Assembly: GCA_937930165.1 (NCBI GenBank)
Contig: CALGVL010000135.1
Location: 1-13,487, forward strand
DNA from: an uncultured Acetobacteraceae bacterium
GTDB lineage: Bacteria; Pseudomonadota; Alphaproteobacteria; Acetobacterales; Acetobacteraceae
Length of the DNA: 13,487 bases
Direction of reading: 5' to 3'
Below, in pieces: positions 1 through 7,548 of the stretch. The position numbers and the translations under genes are program-made. How positions within the stretch are numbered: the stretch's first letter is position 1; each line of letters starts with the position of its first letter. The notes under the pieces are model-generated. The model was not told the DNA's origin. It did no database searches and saw only the letters and a list, made by a program, of their open reading frames with translations.

Positions 1-229
1 AAAGGGCCGTGTTGCCGCTCAGCCGCACCGAGCCGATGCGCAGCCGGGCCTGCTCATTCGGCCCGCGCACCGCCTCCGGCGTGGGCGGCTGGAGCGATGG
101 CGCGAGATGGGGAGGCGTGGCCGGCGCAATCCGTTCGAGAAGCCCCGGAGTCAGCGGCGGCGGGAGCGCTTGGGCAAGGGCAGCAGAGGGGAGAGCCGCG
201 GCCAGGGCCATGGCGAAGCGTTTGCGCAT
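1..229 (-). CDS. Secreted POTRA-containing protein, TpsB/ShlB-FhaC-like (N-terminal fragment)
   Basis: Only the first 76 codons are present; the gene runs off the left edge. It opens with a clear Sec signal peptide (MRKRF, then an Ala/Leu-rich core ending ALA-QA, predicted cleavage near residue 20). A Pro-rich stretch follows (about 21-60), then RIGSVRLSGNTAL, the form of the first strand of a POTRA domain. Signal peptide, Pro-rich linker and POTRA is the architecture of TpsB/ShlB/FhaC outer-membrane transporters, which export one large exoprotein in two-partner secretion. The ATG at 229 is the first start after an in-frame TGA and has no clear Shine-Dalgarno. It is divergent from the OmpA-like gene at 431. 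Other POTRA proteins cannot be excluded, because the beta-barrel lies outside the window. The signal peptide is certain from sequence; the family is inferred. Confidence 0.6.
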   Translation of the reverse strand, partial: MRKRFAMALAAALPSAALAQALPPPLTPGLLERIAPATPPHLAPSLQPPTPEAVRGPNEQARLRIGSVRLSGNTAL

Positions 230-430
230 GCTGAAAGGCCGTCATTGAAGAATCGTTCCGGTATCATGTTCAGCTTCGATATGAAATGTAATCCCCTTTT
301 TCACGGTGTCGCGACTGTGCCCCCGCCGCGGGGCAGGCCGCGCGTCTCACGGGAACGGAACCGAATCGTATCTCTTGCGGAATTTGTGGCTCGACTTTAG
401 GAAATCGACGGTTCTCGGAGGAGATGGGCA
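230..430. promoter_or_regulatory. Divergent intergenic promoter region
   Basis: About 200 bases lie between the leftward POTRA gene and the rightward OmpA gene. The part around 245-300 is clearly richer in A and T than the flanks, as expected of a promoter. On the plus strand TTGCGG (375-380) could be a weak -35, but no good -10 follows at normal spacing. On the minus strand TTACAT and TGATAC in the AT-rich part could form a weak promoter for the POTRA gene. The strong GGAGGAG at 417-423 is the ribosome binding site of the OmpA gene. No hairpin or operator stood out. Confidence 0.4.
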
Positions 431-1114
431 ATGGCTCGCAGGACTCTGATGGCGCTCGCCGGGCTTGCCGTGGCGTCCCTCCCGGCAGCTGCCCTGGCCC
501 AAAGCGACCCGGCGGCGCGTGCGCTGATCATGCAATTGTCGCCGCGGACCTCGGCGACCGACACCCGCGGCATCCGGCCGGCGGCAGGCGGCAGCGCCGC
601 GGTCACCTCCCTTCCCGCGGCGCCGCGTCCCGCCCCGGCATCACTGCCGGTGCCGGAGGTCCGCGCCCCGGCTGTGGCCGCGCCCCAGGCCGCCGCGGCG
701 ACGAGCCTGCCGCGCCCGCCCGCCGCGAGCGCCCCGGCGCGCACGACGACCGCCCCGGCCGATATCCCGGCGGCGAGCATCACCGTCACCTTCGCCTCCG
801 GCTCCGCGGAGCTGACCCCTGCGGCGGAGGCGGCATTGGCCCCGCTCGGCCGCGCGCTCTCCTCGGCGGAGCTGTCGGGCTACCGCTTCCGGATCGAGGG
901 GCATACCGACACGGTCGGCTCGCGCGAGATGAATCTGAGCCTGTCGGAGCGGCGGGCCGCCACCGTCCGCGACTATCTGGTGCAGCGCTTCGGCGTGGAT
1001 CCGGCCCGGCTCGAAGCGGTCGGCCGCGGCGAGGACGACCTGCTGGTGCGCACGGCCGACGAGGTTCCGGAGCGACGGAACCGGCGCGTGCAGGTGCTGA
1101 ACCTCGGCAGCTGA
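431..1114 (+). CDS. OmpA-family peptidoglycan-binding protein, periplasmic
   Basis: A 227-aa protein in three parts. Residues 1-23 are a Sec signal peptide ending ALA before Q24. Residues 24-116 are a low-complexity Ala/Pro linker. Residues 117-227 are an OmpA C-terminal domain. The domain shows the diagnostic IEGHTD motif (H158, D160), a conserved Asn (about 168) followed by LSERRA, and the terminal NRRV (Arg 218/219); in this family an Asp and an Arg contact diaminopimelate of peptidoglycan. It has no N-terminal beta-barrel and no lipobox, so it is probably soluble in the periplasm and bound to the cell wall. The start is set by GGAGGAG at 417-423, seven bases upstream; an overlapping ATG at 424 is in another frame. 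The zincin gene follows after 22 bases and is probably cotranscribed. A wall-anchoring role for neighbouring envelope proteins is inferred. Confidence 0.9.
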   Translation: MARRTLMALAGLAVASLPAAALAQSDPAARALIMQLSPRTSATDTRGIRPAAGGSAAVTSLPAAPRPAPASLPVPEVRAPAVAAPQAAAATSLPRPPAASAPARTTTAPADIPAASITVTFASGSAELTPAAEAALAPLGRALSSAELSGYRFRIEGHTDTVGSREMNLSLSERRAATVRDYLVQRFGVDPARLEAVGRGEDDLLVRTADEVPERRNRRVQVLNLGS

Positions 1115-1136
1115 TCCACCCCTTGGGCCGTCGGCG

Positions 1137-2147
1137 GTGAGCGCGGACAGCGACGCGACGATCGTCGCCCGCCCGGCTCACCCACGGAGCGGAATTCGGG
1201 TGGCCGGCCACGGCCGCCGCTGGGCAATCCGGGGCGCGGCGGGCATGGCCGCCGCGGCGGCGGTCCTGGCCCTCCTGTGTAATTTCTGGCCGCGCGTCGA
1301 ACTGGGGCAAGGGAGCGCCCCGCCCCCGGCCGGCATCGAGAGCCTGCCCAACCCGGCCAGCCGCGCTTCAGGCCCGGCCCTCCTCGCCATGCAGGCCTCG
1401 ATCGAGGAGATCGAGCGGCAACGTCCGGCTGTGCCGACCCTGTACCAGCTGCGCGGCACACCCCGCATCTTCGTCCTGGACTTTCCCGACATGGAGGCCC
1501 AGGGCAGCGCCATGAACCGGGTGGCCGCCCTGGTGGAGAAGGCAGGGCTGCCCCGGGACCGCGTCCTGCCGGATGATGCGCTGGCAGCGGCGATCGCCGC
1601 CGCCGGCGACACGCCGGCGACCTTCTATTTCGCGCATAACTACCGGCTGCGCGACCTCGAACGGTTCTTCGCGCTGGCCGACCGGGACCGGATACTGCTG
1701 AACGATGCGGAAGGCCGGCTGCGCGAGGCGGTCGGGCTGATCCGCCGGCTGGTGCCGGATGGCAACGCGGCGCTGCTGACGGTTCCGGCGGCAGGGGCGG
1801 CGATGGCGCCGGATGCCCGCGGCACCATGCTGGCCCATGAATTCAGCCATGGCGTCTATTTCACGGATCCCGCCTATGCGGCGGGCGTGCTCTCCGCCTG
1901 GCGCGAGGGCTTCACCGAGGCCGAGCGCGACGCCCTGCGCCGCTGGCTGGCCTCCGAAGGCTATGATCCGGGCATGGAGGAGCTGATGGCCAACGAAACC
2001 CAGGCCTACCTCCTGCATACCAGCGACCAGCGCTTCTTCCGGCCTGAGCTGGTGGGCCTTGCCGCCGCCGATCTGGACCGGCTCCGCCAGGTCCTGCGCA
2101 GCCATATCGCCCGCGCGGGCGGCGGAAAGGCTGCGGCCACGCCCTGA
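1137..2147 (+). CDS. Putative membrane-anchored zinc metallopeptidase (HEFSH)
   Basis: A 336-aa protein starting at GTG. Residues about 31-50 form one Ala/Leu-rich transmembrane segment or uncleaved signal anchor, so the catalytic part should face the periplasm. The zincin motif HEFSH is at 234-238 in the context TMLAHEFSHGVYFTDPAY. About 45 residues on, EELMANE (281-287) offers a third zinc ligand, as in gluzincins with a downstream Glu helix. I do not recognise a named family; the layout suits uncharacterised bacterial zincins, and the substrate is unknown. The GTG lacks a good Shine-Dalgarno; an internal ATG at 1245 would remove most of the membrane segment and is less likely. The gene sits 22 bases after the OmpA-like gene and converges on the acyltransferase gene ending at 2169. 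Enzyme class is well supported by motif; role in maturing a secreted or wall protein is speculation. Confidence 0.7.
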   Translation: MSADSDATIVARPAHPRSGIRVAGHGRRWAIRGAAGMAAAAAVLALLCNFWPRVELGQGSAPPPAGIESLPNPASRASGPALLAMQASIEEIERQRPAVPTLYQLRGTPRIFVLDFPDMEAQGSAMNRVAALVEKAGLPRDRVLPDDALAAAIAAAGDTPATFYFAHNYRLRDLERFFALADRDRILLNDAEGRLREAVGLIRRLVPDGNAALLTVPAAGAAMAPDARGTMLAHEFSHGVYFTDPAYAAGVLSAWREGFTEAERDALRRWLASEGYDPGMEELMANETQAYLLHTSDQRFFRPELVGLAAADLDRLRQVLRSHIARAGGGKAAATP

Positions 2148-2152
2148 GACGC

Positions 2153-2169
2153 ACCGGGCGCTGTCCGGT
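2153..2169. terminator. Possible small hairpin between convergent genes
   Basis: ACCGG (2153-2157) and CCGGT (2165-2169) can pair around a 7-base loop in the 21-base gap between two converging stop codons. The stem is only 5 bp and has no T tract, so it is at best a weak bidirectional terminator. Confidence 0.2.
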
Positions 2170-3293
2170 CATTCCTCCGCAGGCTCGCCCTTTCCGGGCC
2201 GCAGCATCGCCGTCCCTTGCTTCAGAAGGACGAAGAGGCGGCCACGCAGGCTGTTGGCGAAGCGAAGATCGGCGAATGGGGTCACCCGGTTGGACAGGGC
2301 TTCCTTGTAGCGGTCCCGGCCGGGGCCGAAATTATAGGCGATGCCGCGGTCATGGGCCCATTTCAGCACATGCCTCCTCAGCACATGGCCCGGCGTGAGC
2401 CTCTCGCATTCCTTCAGATAGGTGCCGAGGATGTAGTCGAGCCGGTGCTCATTGAGCAGGTGATATTCTGCCGCCACCGGCTCGCCCCCGAGGGAGAGGC
2501 GGAAGATGGCGACGGAGCCTAAGGGCCAGACCGCCCTGGAAGCAGCAAGCAGCAGATCCTCATACGCCCTTGCGCCGACGAAATCCGACCTGCGGCTCTT
2601 CCCGTCCAGCCAGCGGGCCTTCTGCTCCAGGATCCAGCGCACCATCCGGTCCCGCTCGCTCTGGCACTCCACGACCTCGAAGCGGAGCTCCCCTGCTTCG
2701 GAGAGGCGCTTCTGCCCGGTTTCGAATTTCCGGCGGATCCCCTTGCCGAGGGAGGCGTAGTAGCTGTCCCATCCCGGGCACCCCTCCCACTCGGCCGCGA
2801 AGCTCTCCAGGGCGCGCGCCCAATGCGGCCGCCTCCTCCGCAGCGCCGCATGGACCGGAGTATCCGCCCGCAGGAAGTCGATATAGATCAGGTCCGCGCC
2901 GCACTCGGCCCAGATCCGGTCGCAGGCCGCCTCCGCGAGATCCCCGGCATCCTCGCACGGCTCCACCAACGGGTCGGTGCATTCCGAGGGCGCCGGAGCG
3001 GTGGCCACCGACCAGAGGCCTCGATGGCGCCTGATCGCCAGGGGCCAGACCAGGCGCAGCCTTCCCTCCTCCCGCACGGTGGCACAGCATGGCCGCGCAC
3101 CCTGCGGCATCGCATAGGCCTGCCAGGCGCACCAATTCCAGTCGAAGCTCTGGGAGAGAAAGGGCCGGTCCGCGCACAGGTAAAGCTTGTCCCAGTCCTC
3201 CCGCAGCCGCGCGATCGCATCCGGGCCGAACACCAGCTCCGCCTTGAGCGCCGGGCGCTGATGCTGCCGATGCAGTCCGGGCGTCCCTTCCAT
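2169..3293 (-). CDS. BioF2-like / FemAB-related GNAT-fold acyltransferase (Acetyltransf_6 type)
   Basis: A 374-aa cytoplasmic protein without signal peptide or membrane segment. The C-terminal half is typical of the Acetyltransf_6 (BioF2-like, CelD/BcsL) family. It has WDSYYASLGKGIRRK at about 175-189, where the family has W-x-L-S followed by a basic run. This is followed by GEPVAAEYHLL, then YILGTYLKECERLTPGHVL and the closing FGPGRDRYKEAL (about 322-333). Such enzymes pass acyl or aminoacyl groups to amines or hydroxyls and are common in polysaccharide and exosortase loci; the donor here could be acyl-CoA, acyl-ACP or aminoacyl-tRNA. The start at 3293 is chosen because a GGGAGGGAGGTGGGG tract lies directly upstream; an in-frame ATG at 3338 has none. 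It lies 181 bases after the GNAT gene on the same strand, so it is probably in the same unit but may have its own promoter. Family is solid; substrate unknown. Confidence 0.85.
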   Translation of the reverse strand: MEGTPGLHRQHQRPALKAELVFGPDAIARLREDWDKLYLCADRPFLSQSFDWNWCAWQAYAMPQGARPCCATVREEGRLRLVWPLAIRRHRGLWSVATAPAPSECTDPLVEPCEDAGDLAEAACDRIWAECGADLIYIDFLRADTPVHAALRRRRPHWARALESFAAEWEGCPGWDSYYASLGKGIRRKFETGQKRLSEAGELRFEVVECQSERDRMVRWILEQKARWLDGKSRRSDFVGARAYEDLLLAASRAVWPLGSVAIFRLSLGGEPVAAEYHLLNEHRLDYILGTYLKECERLTPGHVLRRHVLKWAHDRGIAYNFGPGRDRYKEALSNRVTPFADLRFANSLRGRLFVLLKQGTAMLRPGKGEPAEE

Positions 3294-3308
3294 CCCCACC
3301 TCCCTCCC
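3294..3308 (-). promoter_or_regulatory. Ribosome binding site fixing the start at 3293
   Basis: Read on the minus strand this is GGGAGGGAGGTGGGG immediately before the ATG at 3293. It contains GGAGG/GGGAGG at usable spacing (4-9 bases) and favours this start over the upstream ATG at 3338. Confidence 0.6.
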
Positions 3309-3333
3309 ACGGATTCCGTTGGCGAGTTCCGCT

Positions 3334-3348
3334 CCCATGGCGCATGGG
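3334..3348. repeat. Palindromic element CCCATG-GCG-CATGGG
   Basis: A perfect 6-bp inverted repeat with a 3-base centre, 41 bases upstream of the acyltransferase start at 3293. A copy matching 14 of 15 bases lies at 13121-13135, just upstream of the DOPA dioxygenase-family gene. It could be an operator half-site pair, or a chance pair in GC-rich DNA. Confidence 0.3.
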
Positions 3349-3474
3349 CGCCGTGCCGCCGGTCCTCCCTCCTCTGTCCTGTCCGGGGCTTGTCACTCCC
3401 CCTGCCGCCAGGCTGCCGGCGGGCTTCCCTTGCGGCAGAGCGGCCCGTCGCTTCGTGGCTCAGGCAGCCGCCCG

Positions 3475-4653
3475 TTACGCCTCCCGGTCGAAGCTGTCCC
3501 CGTTCAGGCGGGCCCAGGCCTCACCGACCAGGCCGTTCAGGATGGCCTCGGAGCGGGCGACCGCGTCGAGAAGCTCGGGCGAGCGCGAATGCACCAGCGT
3601 GAAGCCGCCATGCCGGAAGAGACAGTGCCGCAACTGCAGAATCCCCATCAATTCGGGCTGATTCCGGCCGGTGACAGCCACTGCGCCAAGCCGCCACGCA
3701 TGGGAGAGCAGCTCATCCACCACCGCCTCGGCATGCGCCTGCGCGGTGAAGACCTGCATCACCCGCAGCACGCCATGCGGGCGGAAATGGCCCAGATAGC
3801 CGCCGATCGGCCTTCCCCCGCGGCCGCTGACGATCCGGGCCAGGGGGGAGCCGTAGCGTTCCTTCCGGGCGGCCTGGAGGAGCATCCAACGCAGCGTCGC
3901 CGCATCGAATTCGGGGCGCAGCGCATAATCCTGGAGCGCCGCGAGGATGATCCCCGCCAGTTCCTCCGGCGCGACGTCCACGCCGCTCACCTCCGGCGCC
4001 GGGACCGGAGCGGGCCTGCGGACAAGCCTGACGAGGACGGGATCGAGCAGCCGGCCCGGCGCGAGGAGCAGCCGCATGGGCCACGCCCGCCGGGTCACGA
4101 GATGGGCGGCGAAGCCCGCGGGCCGGAGGATGCGCATCCATTCCAGGCCGCGCAGCGGCACCGTCCTGGCGCCGAAGGGCAGCCACATCCGCCGCGTCAC
4201 ATCGGTCGCGTTCTCGCTGATCGACAGGTCCTGCGGCCCCTGGAGGAAGGCCCGCAGGAGCCGCGCGCCCGCCAGGGGATCCGTCTTCGCGTCCTCCACC
4301 ATGATGGAGGAGGCAACGACTGCCCGGATCGGCCGGCCGCGATACGACATGTGCAGCGGCAGCGCGCCGGCGAAGCCGCGGATCGCACCATCCGCCGCGA
4401 TGTAGACGCGGGACGGAAGCTCCGGATCGAACCAGGGATGCTCCAGGAAGACCTCGGTGAAACAGGATGCGAGCGCCGGCGGGGCGGGCGCCTGGCTGCG
4501 CCAGAAGACGCGCAGGCACAGATTGGCGACCTCGGTGGCGTCCTCATGGCGGAACGGGCGGATCCGGCCCGGCAGGGGTGGCCGGGACGGACCGGCATTC
4601 CGGCGGGCATCCTGCGGGCGGATCCGGCCTGGCCCTGGCGCCGAGACGCTCAT
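3475..4653 (-). CDS. GNAT-like N-acyltransferase
   Basis: A 392-aa soluble protein from the start chosen here. The folded part begins near residue 29 with GRIRPFRHEDATEVANLC, a usual opening of a GNAT domain. Later parts alternate hydrophobic strands with acidic and aromatic helices, for example SRVYIAADGAIRGFAGALPL and GGRPIGGYLGHFRP, like two GNAT-type halves. No classical Q/RxxGxG/A acetyl-CoA loop is obvious, so the acyl donor is open. The ATG at 4653 overlaps the stop of the 86-aa ORF by one base (TGATG), with AAGGGA about 10 bases upstream. An in-frame ATG at 4809 would add 52 low-complexity residues and is a fair alternative. Position after the ligase, carrier protein and ATP pyrophosphatase suggests it transfers a group made by them. 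GNAT fold is likely; the reaction is inferred. Confidence 0.7.
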   Translation of the reverse strand: MSVSAPGPGRIRPQDARRNAGPSRPPLPGRIRPFRHEDATEVANLCLRVFWRSQAPAPPALASCFTEVFLEHPWFDPELPSRVYIAADGAIRGFAGALPLHMSYRGRPIRAVVASSIMVEDAKTDPLAGARLLRAFLQGPQDLSISENATDVTRRMWLPFGARTVPLRGLEWMRILRPAGFAAHLVTRRAWPMRLLLAPGRLLDPVLVRLVRRPAPVPAPEVSGVDVAPEELAGIILAALQDYALRPEFDAATLRWMLLQAARKERYGSPLARIVSGRGGRPIGGYLGHFRPHGVLRVMQVFTAQAHAEAVVDELLSHAWRLGAVAVTGRNQPELMGILQLRHCLFRHGGFTLVHSRSPELLDAVARSEAILNGLVGEAWARLNGDSFDREA

Positions 4654-4913
4654 CACATGGCAGTCCCTTGCCAGCCGGGCGGCAGCCCCAGGGCCAGCAT
4701 GCCACCCTTGCGCCGGGCTGCCGGGGACGGTTGCCGGCGCCTCGGGCGCCCGGCGCGGAGCCGTCCGGGGCAGCCGCTCGAAGGGGCGGGCGCGATCAGG
4801 GTCGCCCATGCCGCCGTCCCCCGAACAATGCCCCGCGATCCGGCGCCGGCCCGGGCCGTCGGCCCGGAGGCCGGCATCACTTCGACGGCGCCACCGGGAC
4901 GAGGGCGGCTCAT
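4653..4913 (-). CDS. Possible small coupled ORF (86 aa), unrecognised
   Basis: An ATG at 4913 overlaps the stop of the NAD-synthase-like gene by four bases (ATGA). The TGA at 4653-4655 overlaps the GNAT start by one base (TGATG). This exact fit on both sides is what a real gene in a coupled operon looks like. Its third codon positions are about 83% G or C; over 4654-4809 they beat the competing GNAT-extension frame (about 85% against 76%). Against it, the product is rich in Arg, Pro, Ala and Gly like a shadow frame, has no recognisable domain, and its Shine-Dalgarno (GAGG, 4 bases away) is close. It may be a small accessory protein or simply a 260-base spacer. Confidence 0.3.
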   Translation of the reverse strand: MSRPRPGGAVEVMPASGPTARAGAGSRGIVRGTAAWATLIAPAPSSGCPGRLRAGRPRRRQPSPAARRKGGMLALGLPPGWQGTAM

Positions 4914-5950
4914 GCGTCCTCGACGAGCAAGGGAGGCGCGTGCAGGTAGCGGGCGACCCTCCGCTTCGCGACGATGTCCCGCCACACCGCCTGTAGCGCG
5001 GGGAGGGACAGCCCCGCGGCCTGCGCCGCCGCCGACGCAGGAATGCCGCGGTCGAGCGCCAGCAGGCACAGATCCATCACCTCGCTGGGGACGGAGAAGT
5101 AGAACTCCTCCTGGGTCTGCGGCAGGGACCAGGTGTCGGTTGTCGGCGCGCGGCGCCGGATCTCCTCCGGTATGCCGAGCCGCTCGGCAAGCTGGTAGAC
5201 CTGCGACTTGTAAAGATGAGCGATCGGCTTGAAATCCGCGGCGCCGTCGCCGTTCTTGACGAAGAAGCCCTGGTCGTATTCCAGCCGGTTCGGCGTGCCG
5301 GCCACGGCGTAGTTCAGGCGGTCGGCATGATGGTACTCCATCTGCTTGCGGGTCCGCTGCTTCATGTTGGTCGCGGCGACGATGCCGAGATAGATGTCGA
5401 GCGGCAGCCGGTGCGCCTCCTGCCGCCCGTCCGGCGCCTGCACGACGAGGGAGGACAGGTTGTAGCCCCTGGCGCGCAGCATGCCGTCGAGGACCACCTT
5501 GCATCTCCAGCCCGGCCCGAAGCCGGGAACCAGGCGGCGGATCAGCGCGTCGCGCCGCGCATAGCAGCCGAGGGCGTCGAGCACCGGGCCGATATCCTCG
5601 ACCACGCTCTCGATCCCAAGCTGCTGCGCCACCAGGCGCCCCAGGCGCAGGCTCTCCGGATCGGAATCGCGTTCCGGCATGAGCACGGCCAGCACCCGCT
5701 CGCGCCCCAGCGCCGCGACGCAGAGCGCCGCTGTCACGCTGCTGTCGATGCCGCCCGAGAGCCCGATCACCGCGCCGCGGCGGCGCAGGCGGCGCAGGAC
5801 CTGGTTCCGGATGGCCGCGGCGATACGGTGGATCTCCGCCGCCGCATCGAGGCGGAGCGCCGCGGCCGAGAAGGCAGGATCGCGGGGCGGCACCTTCTCC
5901 GCATCCGCGGCGGCTGCGGGTTTCGGCTGGCCCATGCCCCCATCGCACAT
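4910..5950 (-). CDS. NAD(+)-synthase-like N-type ATP pyrophosphatase
   Basis: A 346-aa protein with the N-type ATP-pyrophosphatase P-loop SGGIDSS at 65-71. It has the NadE-type core MKQRTRKQMEYHHAD (196-210), VAGTPNRLEYDQGFFVKNGDGAADFKPIAHLYKSQV (216-251) and LAERLGIP (254-261). NadE adenylates nicotinate adenine dinucleotide and amidates it with ammonia; the family activates a carboxylate as an acyl-AMP. It is longer than ordinary ammonia-dependent NadE (about 275 aa). It has an N-terminal extension of about 45 residues and extra residues around 135-190, and TTDTWSLPQTQEEF (270-283) stands where NadE usually has a Pro-Ser/Thr-Ala-Asp...TDE loop. It has no nitrilase glutaminase domain, so ammonia must come from outside. 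The start overlaps the ligase stop by one base (TGATG), with AGGGG seven bases upstream. A dedicated amide synthase of this operon is as likely as true NAD synthesis. Confidence 0.85.
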   Translation of the reverse strand: MCDGGMGQPKPAAAADAEKVPPRDPAFSAAALRLDAAAEIHRIAAAIRNQVLRRLRRRGAVIGLSGGIDSSVTAALCVAALGRERVLAVLMPERDSDPESLRLGRLVAQQLGIESVVEDIGPVLDALGCYARRDALIRRLVPGFGPGWRCKVVLDGMLRARGYNLSSLVVQAPDGRQEAHRLPLDIYLGIVAATNMKQRTRKQMEYHHADRLNYAVAGTPNRLEYDQGFFVKNGDGAADFKPIAHLYKSQVYQLAERLGIPEEIRRRAPTTDTWSLPQTQEEFYFSVPSEVMDLCLLALDRGIPASAAAQAAGLSLPALQAVWRDIVAKRRVARYLHAPPLLVEDA

Positions 5951-7494
5951 CACGCAGCCCCTATCGCTTCCGCCACCAGGCGGCGGCTGATCTTGCCGGA
6001 ATCCGTCTTCGGCAGCTCGGTGCGGAACTCGACCTGCTTCGGCACCATGAAGTCCTCGAGCCGCGCGGCGCAGTGCCGGATCACCTCCCGTTCCGTCAGG
6101 CGGGCTCCGGGCGCGAGGGCAAGGACCGCCTTGATCGCCATGCCGAGCACCGGATCGGGCACGCCGATCACCGCCGCCTCGTGCACCTGCGGGAGCATGT
6201 AGAGGATGCTCTCGACGTCCCGCGGGCTTACCTTCTCGCCGCGCGTCTTGATGATGTCGTCCTTGCGGCCGACGAAATAGAGGAAGCCCTCCGCATCGGT
6301 CCGGAACAGGTCGCCGGTGTAGAGCACCTTCTCCCAGGGATAGGGGCCGGGGCGGAGGGCGCGGGCCGTCGCCGCCTCGTCCTCCCAGTAGCCCTTCATC
6401 ACATGGGGGCCGCGAATGACGAGTTCCCCGACCTGGCCCGGGGCGGCCCGGCGGCCGTCCTCGTCCACCACATAGGCTTCGGTGCCGGGAATCGGAATTC
6501 CGACCGAGGTGGGGCGGATGCGAAGCTGCTCCGGGGGAAGATAGGTGCCGCGCTTGCACTCGGTCAGGCCGTACATCGAATAGATGCGGGCCTTCGGGAA
6601 CAGCTCCTGCAGGCGTGCGAGATGCGCCGGCGGCATGGGGGCGGAAGCGGTGGTGATGTAGCGCAGATGCGGGAAGGCGCCCGGCTTCAGGTCCCGCATC
6701 TGCAGGAGCATCGCTGCGATGGTCGGCACGAGGGGAAAGCCCGTGACCCGCTCGGCTGCGATCCGGTCGAGGATCGCGCGCGGGAAGGCGAAGGACTTCT
6801 CCAGCACGACCGTCGCCCCTGCCTTCACCGCGGTCAGGACCTGGTAGAGGCCGTAGCTGAAGGAGATCGGCAGGACATCCAGGATGACGTCGTCCGGCCC
6901 ATTCCCGAGATAGGCCATCACCGAGCTGGCTGCGGCGGAGACGTTCTGATGCGTCATCATCACGCCCTTCGGGCGGCCGGTGGAGCCTGAGGTGTAGATG
7001 AGCATGGCAAGGTCCAGCGCGATCCCCGCGGGATCCGGCGGCTTGCCCTCCCAGGCCAGGGCCTCCTCGAAGCGCAGGCCCCCGGGCAGGTCCGGCTTGT
7101 CGCGCGAGCCTGCGACCAGGCAGCAGGCGAGCGGGGGCGTATGGCCGATCGCCTCGGCCGCCACGGGCAGCAGCCGGTCGAGCGTGACCAGCGCGGCCGG
7201 CCGGCAATTGCCGAGGATGTGACCGAGCCTGTCGGCCTTTGCGGTCGGATTCACCAAGCAGAACACCGCCCCGGCCTTGGCTGCCGCGAACAGGCTGACC
7301 ACCGCCTCCCAGCCATTGTCGGCGAAGATGACGACGCGATCGCCGCGCGCCACGCCCTGCGCCGCGAGCGCCGCCGCCACACTGTCCGAGGCGGTATCGA
7401 GCTCGGCATAGGTCATGCGCCTGCCACCGGCCATCAGGGCCGTCTTGTCCGGAAGGCGCCGCGCGCTTTCGGTGAGGAAGCCGTCAACCCGCAT
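5950..7494 (-). CDS. AMP-forming acyl-CoA/acyl-ACP ligase, exosortase/EPS-associated type
   Basis: A full-length 514-aa ANL-superfamily adenylating enzyme. Motifs in order: P-loop YTSGSTGRPKGV (167-178), YGLTE (308-312), YTGD (392-395), hinge GRKDDIIKTRGEKVSP (409-424), and the catalytic lysine K501 in PKTDSGKISRR. It adenylates a carboxylic acid and passes it to CoA or, given the carrier-protein gene just upstream, to that protein's phosphopantetheine arm. Length and sequence style recall the exosortase A-associated acyl-CoA ligases, as well as amino-acid and fatty-acid adenylating enzymes; the substrate cannot be read by eye. There is no strong Shine-Dalgarno before 7494. A 20-codon ORF from the ATG at 7546 ends just inside this gene and might couple translation from the carrier-protein gene 54 bases upstream. 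All catalytic motifs look intact. Confidence 0.92.
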   Translation of the reverse strand: MRVDGFLTESARRLPDKTALMAGGRRMTYAELDTASDSVAAALAAQGVARGDRVVIFADNGWEAVVSLFAAAKAGAVFCLVNPTAKADRLGHILGNCRPAALVTLDRLLPVAAEAIGHTPPLACCLVAGSRDKPDLPGGLRFEEALAWEGKPPDPAGIALDLAMLIYTSGSTGRPKGVMMTHQNVSAAASSVMAYLGNGPDDVILDVLPISFSYGLYQVLTAVKAGATVVLEKSFAFPRAILDRIAAERVTGFPLVPTIAAMLLQMRDLKPGAFPHLRYITTASAPMPPAHLARLQELFPKARIYSMYGLTECKRGTYLPPEQLRIRPTSVGIPIPGTEAYVVDEDGRRAAPGQVGELVIRGPHVMKGYWEDEAATARALRPGPYPWEKVLYTGDLFRTDAEGFLYFVGRKDDIIKTRGEKVSPRDVESILYMLPQVHEAAVIGVPDPVLGMAIKAVLALAPGARLTEREVIRHCAARLEDFMVPKQVEFRTELPKTDSGKISRRLVAEAIGAA

Positions 7495-7548
7495 GCCGGC
7501 TCGCCCGGGGCGGTGATGGTGCTGCGGCGAGGACAGCGTCCGTCATGG

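Noticed and set aside
3400..3425. Hairpin CCGCC...GGCGG between the GNAT and BioF2-like genes as a terminator
   Set aside because: Stem of 5 bp and no T tract; such pairs are frequent by chance in this composition.
3319..5232. Long plus-strand open frame (637 codons) spanning the GNAT and NadE-like genes
   Set aside because: Arg/Pro/Gly-rich shadow crossing several real genes, with no family features.
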